A DNA stretch of 64,000 nucleotides, taken from assembly GCA_028671895.1 (NCBI GenBank), contig CM053796.1, forward strand, positions 30,502,860 to 30,566,859. Reading direction: 5' to 3'. The notes under the pieces are model-generated. The model worked only from the letters and a program-made list of their open reading frames with translations, was not told the DNA's origin and ran no database searches. The stretch is from Oenanthe sinensis. Lineage: Eukaryota; Streptophyta; Magnoliopsida; Apiales; Apiaceae. Positions 1 through 11,900 of this stretch are shown here, piece by piece. The position numbers and the translations under genes were made by a program. Numbering within the stretch: position 1 is the stretch's first letter; each line of letters begins with the position of its first letter.

Positions 1-627
1 GTAATTACCTAAGTAATCATTAGAACCATCAAGCTCTATTAACAAATATATGAATTGGACTCTATAGAGAACTACTCCATTGAAGAACTTTGAAGAACAC
101 TACTTATTTTCTAAAAATCATCACATTTTTTGTTTAAAATATATGTGTTATGTAAATAGAAACACAATTATATGAGAAAATTCTTTGAAATCTTAAAAAA
201 AATAATGAAAATGCTTACTAACACATACATATGATTTACAGAACATACTAACACTACACCTCTCATTTCGTTAAAAATATCATATTTTTCTTAAGAACAC
301 ATGTGTTTAGTAAATAAAAACACAACTAAAAGACTAAATTATGCATTTTGAGAAAAAAATAGTGAAAAAATATTTACAGAACACGTGTTATAAAGGTACA
401 GAACATACTAGTTCTCCGAAAAACTAGTTCTCATTTGAGCCTAGTCATGTAATATCAAATTTCCTGAATTCATACTATCATTTTCACTCTCTAGAATTCA
501 TACTATCATTTTCACTCTCCACTCTCCATGTATTCTCTCAAAAATTATTTAAAATCAATGCTGTGAAAAGCGCAAATCGGATTTAAGTGGTGAGATCACC
601 TTCGAATTGAAGTTATATACATATATA

Positions 628-631
<4 letters not shown>
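1..631. other. AT-rich flank without a gene
   Basis: I see no coding signal here. Near 423-440 there is a stretch (GTTCTCATTTGAGC) that is close to the reverse complement of the sequence beginning the element at 1347 (GCTCAAATGAGAAC). A related transposon end may therefore lie here. Short repeated AACACATGTG-like words around 130-420 also look transposon-derived. Confidence 0.4.

Positions 632-699
<68 letters not shown>
632..699. repeat. (TA)n microsatellite
   Basis: This is an uninterrupted TA dinucleotide run of about 68 bp. It directly abuts the inverted-repeat element to its right. Confidence 0.95.
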
Positions 700-701
<2 letters not shown>

Positions 702-702
702 T

Positions 703-1290
703 TGCTACTCCAATAGAAACTAATTTTGACTAGAAATTTTATTCCTTCCGTTTTTAATTTAAATTTTCCATCAATTGACAAACTTTTTTTCAAATCTTAC
801 TTCACCATATTTTTCTCCATTTCTCAGCGATCAATTTGCATACCATATGTGCTATATTCCAGCGACTTCAAAATTAATCACAAATTTATGTTACATCTGT
901 TATAAAAAGAAATGCAATCACTAATTTATATTAGATAAATCACTAATATATATCATAAGAATCACTAATTTGTATTATAAGAATCACCAAATCACCAGTT
1001 TTGTTAAATAAATATATACGGAGATCGCCGAAAAAATGAAAGTCGTCAGAATATAACACATATAGTATGCAAACTGATCGTTAGGAGATAAGAAAAAATG
1101 TGGTGAAGTTAGATTTGAAAAAAAAATCACCAATTGGCAGGAAAAATCAAATTACAAATGGAGGGAATTAGATGAGATTGTGTATGGGAATGTGTATTTT
1201 AATTGTGTGTGGTGCTTTTAGGGGTCATTAAATTAGATTAAATATGAGGCTTAAATTAGTTTCTAGTTTCTATATTTGACTTCTATTTGA
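703..1290. repeat. Long imperfect inverted repeat (foldback/MITE-like)
   Basis: The left arm (about 712-900) and the right arm (about 1040-1280) are imperfect reverse complements of each other. The left arm has TCAAATCTTACTTCACCA; the reverse complement of the right arm has TCAAATCTAACTTCACCA. Both continue through GATCA.TTTGCATAC and TATGTGYTATATTC words. The outer ends share AGAAACTAATTT. There is no coding capacity. It is probably a non-autonomous DNA transposon; I could not fix the exact ends or the target duplication. Confidence 0.55.
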
Positions 1291-1298
1291 TAATTTGC

Positions 1299-1340
<42 letters not shown>

Positions 1341-1346
1341 AGAGAT
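1299..1346. repeat. Compound (TA)n(CA)n(GA)n microsatellite
   Basis: Adjacent TA, CA and GA dinucleotide runs sit between two transposon-like blocks. Confidence 0.9.
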
Positions 1347-2402
1347 GCTCAAATGAGAACCTCCTTTAAAATTAAAACATAGACTCAATCTCAGCCATTA
1401 ATTTTTTTTAATTTAATTAGATATTAACCACTCAATTAATTATATTCTCTCACTCTCCCCCACCCAAATCCAGATCTATTTTTTTTTCTCTCTTCCTTTT
1501 ATATCTTTTTCATTCATTTCCTCCACCCACTTCACACCATCGATAATTTTGTTATACCACTGTCTCACCGCTGTTCATCATCCGTCAACAACTCCGATCA
1601 TATATACACACATGCATATACGTATACACATATGAGAATTTTGCTACCATACACATACATATATACACACACGCGCATATACATATATACAACATATAGT
1701 CATTTTCATTCATCAATTATAATGAATGTTATTCATCTCCGATGATACAAACTGAATCTCATCTCCTCCACATAACGAGAACGATTCAGATTCGACGAAT
1801 ACTCTCCCTACCATAAGAATGATACTTTCTTGACAATTACTACTTCATTAACAATGATGCTTATGTTTGTATGACTACTATCGTTTTAGATCTGCCATAA
1901 CCTTATTACACGTAACGTCATTTACTTAGATCTGGAAAATTGGTGATTTCCCCCCCCAAGGAATTTGGTGATTCGCGTTTGAATTTTGGTGATTCGTGTT
2001 TGGATTTTAGTGATTCACGCTTGGATTTTGGTGATTCGTGCTTGGATTTTGAGATTTTATTGAATTTCCTGAAAATGTAGTTGGTGGTGGTGATGATAAA
2101 TTTGGTGATTTTGTAAGTAGTAAAATTGTTGGTGATGCTTTAATGGTAACTTTATGGTTGTGGTGGTTGTCGTAATGGTTGGTGGCTCGGTGCTAATGGA
2201 GTAGTAATGACAGATGGTAGTAGTTAAGTAGTGATAGGGACATTATGTTTTTGATTTAAATAATATAAAGAATTAAAATCTATATTTATATATGTATTAA
2301 AGTTTGGTGATTTCTATACAAATTTAATAATTCTGTTTTGAGTTCTTAGTTATCATTATAAAGAAATTCTCATTATAAGGAAGTTTTCATTAAATTAGCT
2401 CC
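1347..2402. mobile_element. Possible non-autonomous DNA element
   Basis: The left edge GCTCAAATGAGAACCTCC resembles the reverse complement of the right edge (about 2360-2400, GGAGCTAATTTAATGAAAAC...). The interior is non-coding and low-complexity, with GGTGATTCGTG-like direct repeats at 1945-2060 and TGGTGGT-rich stretches. The long, poorly conserved ends suggest a MULE-like element. Ends and family are uncertain. Confidence 0.35.
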
Positions 2403-3375
2403 CTATATATATAATTATATGTAATTATACATTGATTATGCAATCTTATACCAACGATAAGAGCATAAGTATTAAAATAAATAATATATATTATAATATA
2501 TATATATATTTACAAAATTATAATTAAATAAAATATATTAATATTAATAATAAAATAAAATAAAATATTAATTTTTTAAAATCAGACCACTTAATCCCGC
2601 TTAAATCCGCTTAATCTGAACAAAACAATTAAAAATCTAATTATACACTAATCAAGGTGTTTAAGACTCGATTCCGCTTACGTGTCCGTTTAATGCGTTT
2701 TTTAGAACAATGTTTAAAATACGGAGACCCACGTGCATGTTATGTACACGAATCAAAACAAATTATATATCATGCCATGTTATTTGAAATTATTTTTGGG
2801 TACATAACCTTGCTCAACTCATATATATAAATTAAAATAACAAAATATCATAATCTCCTCTAACAATTTAATATCAGATAGGCGAATAGATTCACTCATT
2901 CGTGTAAACATTTCTCGATTAAGAGGTGGTTTGATTAAATATTTAATATCCAGGTATTTGAAGTTTCTAAAAGTGTATACTGGTCCAATTATTTGGTTGC
3001 ATAAAATCAAGAAAATATAATTTTTTAAAAAGATTAAATACTCATAAAATATAAAAATTCTTTACCCATCCTCTCGTAGCTATTTGCACTATCTATGCAT
3101 TTAAATCCTTATTATATTAGCAACCAAACAATTTTCTATATTTTGATTAATTTTAAATACCAACAAAATTAAACTTTCTATAACAAATTAATTTATATTC
3201 ATATATGCAAAGAAGTACCAAGCCCGAAAACATATCCACAATGGCATTTTAGATGTTATCACCAAAACAAACCCCATTTCTGTAAACCACTTAACACTAG
3301 TCCACACTATAAACATCATCATAATACATACACACAACCTATACATACATTTCTCACCGGAAACACCACTCTACA
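2403..3375. other. Intergenic, AT-rich; MITE fragment; upstream of PHT4
   Basis: Around 2580-2720 there are CCGCTTAATC repeats and a CGTTTTTTAGAACA edge. These resemble the hAT-like MITE at 43923-44531, so this is probably a truncated relative. From about 3200 the sequence is the upstream region of the PHT4 gene. Confidence 0.4.
3308..3313 (+). promoter_or_regulatory. Candidate TATA box of the PHT4 gene
   Basis: TATAAA lies 63 nt before the chosen ATG in a CA-rich stretch. That spacing would give a 5' leader of roughly 35 nt. It is positional inference only. Confidence 0.35.
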
Positions 3376-6300
3376 ATGAATTTTCCGGCCGCCGTGAAAC
3401 GTCCGATCACCAAATTCTCATCACCACCACTTGAAACCCACAAACCACTCAAACCCCATCAATCTCCAATCAAAATCCCACCAACCCTTTTTAAACAATC
3501 ACCAAACCCCAAGAATTACTTGAAAAATGACTCATTTACATTTCTTACAAGCTCAAGTGATTTTTCATTGAGTAGTGGGGTTAATCGATTAAGGGCATCT
3601 TCGAAAGATGGTAATTATGTTGTGGGTGAAGTGAAAGAACCAAGTTTTGGTGAGTTTATTACTTCTGAGAGAGTTAAAGTAGTGGCAATGCTTGCTTTGG
3701 CTTTGGCCTTGTGTAATGCTGATCGTGTTGTTATGTCGGTTGCCATTGTTCCCTTGTCGCTTTCGAATGGGTGGAGGCAGTCTTTTGCTGGAGTTGTACA
3801 GGTAGTTTCTGTCATTGTGTATGTTTATTTGAATGTATGTGTGTATTTGTAGGTTGGTATAGTAGAATCTCGATAAATTAATCTATATTTTTCTCGGGTT
3901 CGATATAATGGGGTGTATTAATTGTTTCATTGAATTGATAAAATTTCTGGGTATGAGGCTATTAATTTGTAGAGGTTTTAGTGTAGTCTGGGTTTGATGT
4001 GGAATATTTGTTGCTGACTTGATGCTTTGTAGAAATGGTATGCTTATGCAATTGATATCGAATTGAATGAATGTGATTATATGATGAATCTGAAATTTGT
4101 GGTGGATTAAGGAGAGGTGCTAACTAGGGATAGCGACGGTGTGGAGAAGTTAAAGAATTATATTATGGTTGGAGTGAAAAATGTATATAATTGGAAGTCC
4201 TTTCAGGTCATCGTTCTTGATATTGGCATAGTATAGGTGGATTTCTCTTACAGGTTGGTGTTTGTCGTAAGTCATGGTGTAGGGTGTGCTTGTTAATTGG
4301 TGTATGCAAGGACATGATGGTTAAAGATGTTTTTTGTTTGTCGGGTTTCTACTTTTAGCAGAGTTACCACTGTACGGATGATTACGGTGTTAGATTCTGT
4401 TGTTAATCTATGTCAGTTTGTACATGGCACCCTCGTTTTGATGCTTTTGACCTTTTAGTTCTTTTTCCACATCTGAAAGATATTTTCTTCATTTATATTG
4501 AAATGACGCTAGATTTTATCAACTTAATTAAATTTGAAGCTATTTTTTTATAATATTTATTTCAAATTCAATGTGTGGAGTTTTTACTTTGCTTTGAGCT
4601 GAAAGAACATTTTTTTAAATTATTATTTTAGCCTCTTCTATTCAATCTCTGATATGTTTTAGTGGCCTCTAATTGCAGTCGTCTTTCCTCTGGGGATACC
4701 TGATATCACCAATAGCCGGAGGGACTCTCGTGGACTATTATGGTGGAAAGATAGTCATGGCATGGGGTGTCACTTTGTGGTCACTGGCGACCTTTCTCAC
4801 TCCGTGGGCTGCAGATACTTCTTTACTAGCATTGCTACTTGTACGTGTTCTACTTGGCATCGCGGAAGGTGTGGCTCTTCCTAGTATGAACAATATGATA
4901 GCGAGGTACATTTTAACAAGTCACTTATCGTTCAAAATAATTTAGATTCTCAGTGTTTCCTTTATATTTTATAATTTTGTTTATCTAGAAGACTAAATTT
5001 GTAACCTTTTGGTTTCAGATGGTTCCCTCCGACAGAACGATCCCAAGCTGTTGGTCTTGCAATGGCAGGATTTCAGCTTGGAAGTGCCATCGGATTAACA
5101 CTTTCTCCAATCATCATGTCCCAAGCTGGTGTTTTTGGACCATTTATAATATTTGGATTGTGTGGGTTTTTGTGGGTGTTGGTATGGATTTCTGCAACTT
5201 CAAGTACTCCTGATCAAAGTTCTCAAATATCAAAATATGAGCTGGAGTATATACAAAGCAGGAGGCCAAAGTCTTTTAAGGTTGAGAATGAGTTGACAAA
5301 ACCTAAAGTCATCCCTCCCTTTAGACGATTACTTTCCAAGATGCCAACTTGGTCTATAATTGTTGCAAATTCCATGCATAGCTGGGTATGTATAAATTTT
5401 CTGCCTGTATATTTCTTATCTGTTGAGATTATTGTCCGTTTTGGTCTCATTATAGTAAGTAAATATATATTTATCATATTGCATATCGTAATAATATACC
5501 ATGTCTTATTATACTTCACCTTCTTCATTATTCTTTCTTGCACAGGGATTTTTCGTCATTCTTTCATGGATGCCCATATACTTTAAAACGGTAATATCAT
5601 ATTTGAATTACATACAGATTTAAGATTTTGATATTTTCTACAATATATCTAGCTGTGTATGCCCTCTGGAAAATGAGGAGGTTGTGCTTTCATTCTGCTC
5701 AGATATATCATGTTGACCTGAGACAAGCCGCGTGGTTTAGTGCTGTTCCATGGAGTATGATGGCAGTAGTCGGGTACTTTGCTGGTGTTTGGTCAGATCA
5801 TTTAATTCGACGTGGCATGAGTGTCACTTTTACTAGGAAAATTATGCAGGTTTGAATCACTATTTTGTATTGTCTTCTATAAATGTGTAAAAGCATTTCA
5901 AAATGTTTACTAATCTATAATTCAACTAATTGTGTAACCATCAACATGACCTTAGCAGTTACTATGATGAAAGAATGAGTCGGGGGGTTAAAAACATAAT
6001 ACGACTGCCAAGTGCAATAACTCTGTGTGCTTTACCAACTTCCATATGCTGATAATATTATTGTTTCCCTTACTAGTAGCAGGTGACTGCCACTGCAGAT
6101 TTAAAACTCTATAGATAGACGATGGTTATTGCTTAAGAAATGGTCAAGAGATATTGGTAGACTAGATGTGGTTGAGGCAACAAAGAAATGACCACCACTA
6201 AATCGATCAGAATTGTTAGTGCATAGTCTGACATGTGGCTTTCAGATACACATATTCTTGCTGTAATGAAGGACTGAGAGTCATAACTTTATCTTTGAAT

Positions 6301-7843
6301 TTATAACCCCCATTAGATTGGAGGTAGCACTATTAAGGTGTATTATGGATCATAAAACATGAAGAGCATGTCATCCGGCTTTTCAGCTACGCTGACGCCT
6401 GATGCTTTGAGAATAGAATTTAAAGTTTATGAGTTCGATGCGTTAGCTAGTAATTTGCATACCTACATCTTATCGTACTGTATTTATATGATTTTTTTAC
6501 CATATTTTACTGCATGCATATATTGAGAAACAGATTCTATCATACTATCCACGCTATATTTCACCTTCTGATCCTTTTTGCAGCTACCCGAAATTTTCTT
6601 AAATCTCCAATTTTTTCACAAAAAATAAAAAAAATCAAGCAATTTCATAAATGCCAAAAACTTCTTAACTTTCTATATATATTCAGAAAGTGAGGTGTCT
6701 TCCCGGAAATAACCTCTCTACTGCTATGGCCTACGAGTAGAGGTAAGGTATGCATACTTCTCACACTTTCAAGACCCTGCCCTACTTCTGAGTGAGACAT
6801 ACCGAATATTTTGGTTTAGCTTTGGTTGGTATATTTTGTATGACGGCCTTTTCTAAACTGTTTTATGTTGCGAATGTTACTTGTTTGGAAATCTCGATTT
6901 AGTTTCTAATCTGTTCATACTGTTGACAAGGACATAATGTAACTTGCATAGCAAAAAAACACACTTGGTAACTTACTTTTTTTCTTTAGACAATTGGTTT
7001 TGCTGGCCCTGGCATTGCTCTCATTGCTCTAACAATGTCAAGAAGTCCAATAGCGGCATCTGCATGGCTAACTTTAGCTGTCGGGTTGAAGTCATTCAGC
7101 CATTTCGGTTTCCTTGTGAACCTACAGGTTGGTATAACTGAACTAGAATAACACAAGTTTGTTTTTCACCTTCTAACTGTTGATCCACACTTTTTATGAT
7201 TTAGGAAATTGCACCGCAATATTCTGGCGTTCTGCATGGTATGTATATTTCTTTATCATAATTCATTAATGGCATGCAATTATTTTAGACATATTTAAGC
7301 AAAAGCCAAACCTAAGCCCAGATGAAATAGTCTGGGATCCACTCTTTTAGACTCCTTTTCCCTTGCATCTGTAGGAGGTCCTAGGGATCTCTTACAACTC
7401 CTGATTATTCATTTCAGTTGACACCCAGTGGATGTAGCTGAGTTAAGCCCATTTGTCTCCTTGGGCCTTATTTATATGGCAATTATTGAAATTGACCTTG
7501 CAACATGTTAGAATTGTAAAAAAAATAAACCGAGAGAAAATTTATGTCAAGAAGTTTAGCAGAAAAGTGTAACTGAGTATCAGAAGAAGTAGATTTCTAC
7601 TTGTGGTTCGTTTTTCTTAATGCATACTCTTTGACTTCTATAGGTTTGTCAAATACCGCGGGAACATTAGCTGCTATTGTGGGAACAGTTGGAGCTGGGT
7701 ACTTTGTCGAACTAGTTGGCTCTTTCAAGGGATTCTTGATACTCACAGCTATCCTCTATTTTATGTCCACTTTATTCTGGAACATCTTCTCTACCGGAGA
7801 AAGGGTTGATTTCGATGAATCTAATCAGGTCAAGCAGTGTTAG
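3376..7843 (+). CDS. Plastid PHT4-family anion/phosphate transporter (MFS)
   Basis: This is a probable chloroplast/plastid anion transporter of the PHT4 (SLC17-like) family; members move inorganic phosphate or other anions across plastid membranes. I read eight exons: 3376-3801, 4679-4905, 5019-5385, 5546-5590, 5703-5849, 6990-7127, 7205-7238 and 7644-7843. All have GT-AG borders and consistent phases, and together encode 527 aa. Residues 1 to about 95 are Ser/Pro/Lys-rich, as expected of a transit peptide. The MFS core follows: TM1 with CNADRVVMSVAIVPLS, then GWRQSFAGVVQSSFLWGY, DYYGGK, GIAEGVALPSMNNM, SMHSWGFFVILSWMPIYF, QAAWFSAVPW, and the C-terminal GERVDFDES tail typical of the family. 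The PHT4;2/PHT4;3/PHT4;5 branch looks closest, but I cannot choose a member. The reading frame is intact. Intron 5 (1.1 kb) holds a SINE-like relic. Confidence 0.9.
6690..6830 (+). mobile_element. SINE-like relic in PHT4 intron 5
   Basis: The stretch CCTCTCTACTGC...GAGTAGAGGTAAGG followed by GCATAC and AGACCCTGC-like words matches the body of common dicot tRNA-derived SINEs as I remember them. The 5' tRNA-like head and tail repeat are not evident, so it is a decayed or partial copy. A similar block occurs at about 46355-46475. Confidence 0.45.
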
Positions 7844-8928
7844 GTTAAACCTGATTTAGATAAGAAAAATATGCTAAGAGTTCATTACATGTGTCATGCT
7901 CATATGTTGTAGGCAGTATGTGTACCAGTATGTTTCTTTAGTTATAAAGTTTGCTATGCTAGTGAGCTTACCAGAATTTGACTTTTGGATTAATATAGGT
8001 TTTTTTTTCTTTTTTGTAAATACATTTCGGTATATTAGATTATTTCGCAGTTCTTTTTTTGGTAATGGCAAGTTATAAAAATTTATTTACTCACAAATGC
8101 AGCTATAATGATTTTTGAAGTTTTGATCTCTTGATAAAAATGGTAGAGGGTATTAATTTAATTTGATCAGATGTAATGAAATTTGTGATGTGAAGTTGTG
8201 GGTAGTATCTTTTTATTCAATTCGTAATCGAAAATTCCATAGATTTTTATAGAAATTTTGTGGGTAATATTTTTTTGTTTAATTCGTAATCTCAACAAAT
8301 GTTAAAATCCATGAATTTTTGTAAGAATCTTTATATTTTTCCGTCACTTTCTCAAAATATCTTGATAAGGACTTTCCTTATCTTTTCGCGCTCTCATTAA
8401 CAAATTGACATGGTTCAAATCAACAAAGTTCATAAAATATGTACTCTACTAACTAAAGATTGTATGGTCCAATACGTTTCTATTTGTAAAATTTAAGAAC
8501 TATCTCAATTTCCCAACTAACAAAACTTTAATTTAGTTTAAACAAGTCTTCAACTAATTAATTACACATGTATTGATGTATATAGTCATCAAATGAATAG
8601 AGATATAATGATATATCCGGTTTAGTTTAATCATTACTTGTTCATTTGTTCTGCATCCTCGATTAATACAATTGTCAGCCTGTAATTTTGTTACCACATT
8701 GACCAGGTTATTAAATACAGTATTTAAATATCATATCCACAATTCACTAACACATTCCCATGTCATTACATTACATTCACTGATATAATAATACTACCAA
8801 TCCAACATAACATATTTCTCAAAACACCATTCACAAAATAATATATTTTTAAGCCTTGAATTGTCTTCCTACCTAATTAGTTGAAAAACAGAGTTGTAGA
8901 AATCAAGAAAACACCCAGTCCTCAGATC
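7844..8928. other. Intergenic, PHT4 3' region to kinase 5' region
   Basis: No gene is supported. At about 8195-8300 a word of the form GTGGGTA.TAT.TTTTT followed by AATTCGTAATC occurs twice, a partial short duplication. The last 200 bp are the presumed promoter and leader of the kinase gene; I see no convincing TATA box. Confidence 0.4.
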
Positions 8929-11900
8929 ATGAGCCATTGTCAAATCAATACACAAAATGGGTTTTTGGAAAACAAGAATCACAAGAGATCCCATGTCTTT
9001 AAATCCATGAAAGATGGTGCTAGAAAATTATCTAAAATTTTGAGCTTTATTAGTTGCAAGGGAGAACCCAACTCTAGTAGACTTCAAGTTGATGATATGC
9101 ATGATCTTGGTAGAGACTTTGTCTGTAAGTCTCTTTGATTATGTGTAGATAGATGTTGTTTATGTGTGTGTGTGTGTTGATATTTTGGCTAGTGTCCATT
9201 TATGATTACAATTTATTGCAAACTTTTTGTTGGTTTAGGTTGAAAAAAATTATTCTATGATGACAAACTTTTTGTTGGTTTAGGGATCTTAGAAAGTGTT
9301 AGGATAGTATATTATGACATCTTGAGGTTTTACGAGAACTTAACTTAACAGAAAGTGCAACATTCATATGCTTTTCTTAACCCCTTAAAATTTTGGTAGG
9401 ATTGGTCATCTACGAGAGCTTATATTTAGGTTTAGGAGAGGTGTCAAGTTCAACCGTTGTACCTTAATATTCGTAAATTGTGGCCCTTGGTGGTTATTGG
9501 TTACGACTGTCCACTTTTGCACATGTGAGCAAGAGTGTTAATAGTTATGAATTTTGGTAGAGTTGATCCTTTAACAAGAAAAAAGTTGTGATTTTTGTTT
9601 TGTTGATTCATTATTGGATAGTTTGTAATAATGGCAGATGTATTTGATCTACAGCATCAGAAGATGCTACTTCAAGAAGCAGTAGCAGAAACAAGTTTAT
9701 TAATTCCCCTGAGTATTTAAAGGCCGTGAGTGGTGAGAAATTTAAAAGGGTTAATTATACAATCGAAGAGATTATCAAGGGGACAGCTAATTTCTCAACA
9801 GCAAACAAAATTGGAGAAGGAGGGTTTGGTATTGTATACAGAGCAAAGCTAAAAGATGGATCTTTTGTTGCGGTAAAGAGGGTGAAGAAAAAGGTAAGGA
9901 TGAGACAATACAGTATCAAGGTGTTTTTAATTTAACCTTGGGGTTTGTAGATATGCATGTTTTGTAAAGTTGAATTAAGGTCTAACTTTATTCAAAAAGA
10001 TAATTATATGAGGAGGCCCAACATGTTTACAGTGGTACAAAATTAAATAACAAGCTTTGTCCATTTATGTATGTAAAGTGACTTGGAATTCTTCTTGCAG
10101 AACTTGAATGATAGGACATCATCAACAGAGTTCAGAAATGAAATCCTTACTCTAGCAAAGATTGAACATTTTAATTTGGTTAAGTTTTTTGGTTTTCTGG
10201 AACAGAGAGATGAACATCTGATAATTGTTGAATATGTTGGGAACGGAACAATTCGAGAACATTTGGATGGTAAGTGAAAAATCTTTTTTAAGAAACCTGT
10301 ATAGTGCGATTTGTGATATATGATTTATGATTGTGTTTTATCAATTAATGTCCACTAATTGATTTAACACAATCATATACATGAAAGTAAATAACACAGT
10401 GGATACTCTATTTGATTAAACACAATCATATACATGAAAGTAAATAACACAGCTTTTAGTGTGACAGCCCCTCAAGGGAGGCAAAAACAAGTATTCTGTA
10501 TTCCACTAATATAGATGTAATACAAGAATGGAGTCGTTCCCTCACTCAACACCTTGAATTCAATCACCTCACCTCGATGCAAAACTTGCTTGTTTATCTC
10601 TGTATAAACAACTCTCTAATTTTGCATACTCCTCACATTTATTACATGGTGTAGGCGGAGAGATTTTGCACACCCTCAGAATTGTATAATTATCTATATT
10701 TATTTGTAAGCAGTAAGCTCTATAGTTTTTTCATCCTAATCTATTTTAGACTATTATTTATGATAATTACAATCTTTTATGTTAGAAAGGATCCGGCTAC
10801 AAAATAATATTCCTAGCAAAATAAGATTAAGTACTTCACAATATATTGACAAATGTCTGAGAATCACATCTTGACTATACGAAGCATATTGCTAGTTGCG
10901 GCCCTTGCAGTCGTATGCAGAACCTTTCCTATTCCGTTTGCAATAGCTAATTAATTGTTGTGTTATACTAAAACCAAAGAATATTTACTATGTTAGACTT
11001 AATATTGTCATAAATGAATATTTTTTCCCTGAATACGATATTGTTTGTATAATACTGAAAATACATATGTTGCTCACTTAGAGTGTTCAAGTGTAAGTGT
11101 AAAATATCTTGCTTAATTGAGAGTAAACTGTCGTGCAGGAATTTGTGGGAAAGGACTTGAAATTGGAGAGCGTTTGGACATTGCGATTGATGTGGCTCAT
11201 GCAATAACTTATCTGCACACTTATACAGGTATTTACAATGTTACTAATTAGATACTGTCGGGAAAATGTTATTACGCGAAGTTGCCTAGTTGATGCCAAT
11301 TGCACAGGGTCCACAGCTTCTATTCTTTGGGACTTCTTGGAAAGTTAAACTGGCTTGAAAAGTTTTTCTATGTACTACAGATCCTCCCATAATTCACCGA
11401 GATATAAAAGCAACAAACATCCTCATCACAGAAAAACTCCGTGCTAAAGTGGCAGACTTTGGAATTGCCCGGTTAGCTCCTGAAGATCCTGGAGCAACTC
11501 ACATTTCTACAGAAGTCAAAGGAACGGCAGGGTACTTGGATCCTGAGTACCTGATGACACAACAACTCACTGAAAAGAGTGATGTTTATTCCTTTGGGGT
11601 ACTCCTTGTTGAGCTGATAACAGGAAGGCAGCCGATAGATCTAAAGAGATCAGTCAATGAGAGGGTCACTATAAAATGGGTAAGTAAAGTAATGTGTAAT
11701 CCTAAGCTGGTACATTTCACATCAAAGCATATTCTAAATCATTGTCATGATAACTTGCATGTTCCTAAATATTTTGTTGTTAGGCCATTCAGTTCACTCT
11801 TTTGTCAGCCCACTAGAATTAGTGATGTTATCTGAGCTAGTGAGCTTTCTTCAAATTCCTCAGAATTACTTATATAATTAGTTCTTTTGACTGTTCATAT

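Noticed and set aside
596..793. Minus-strand open frame through the TA repeat
   Set aside because: It is created by the TA microsatellite (Tyr-Ile repeats) and has no protein-like features.
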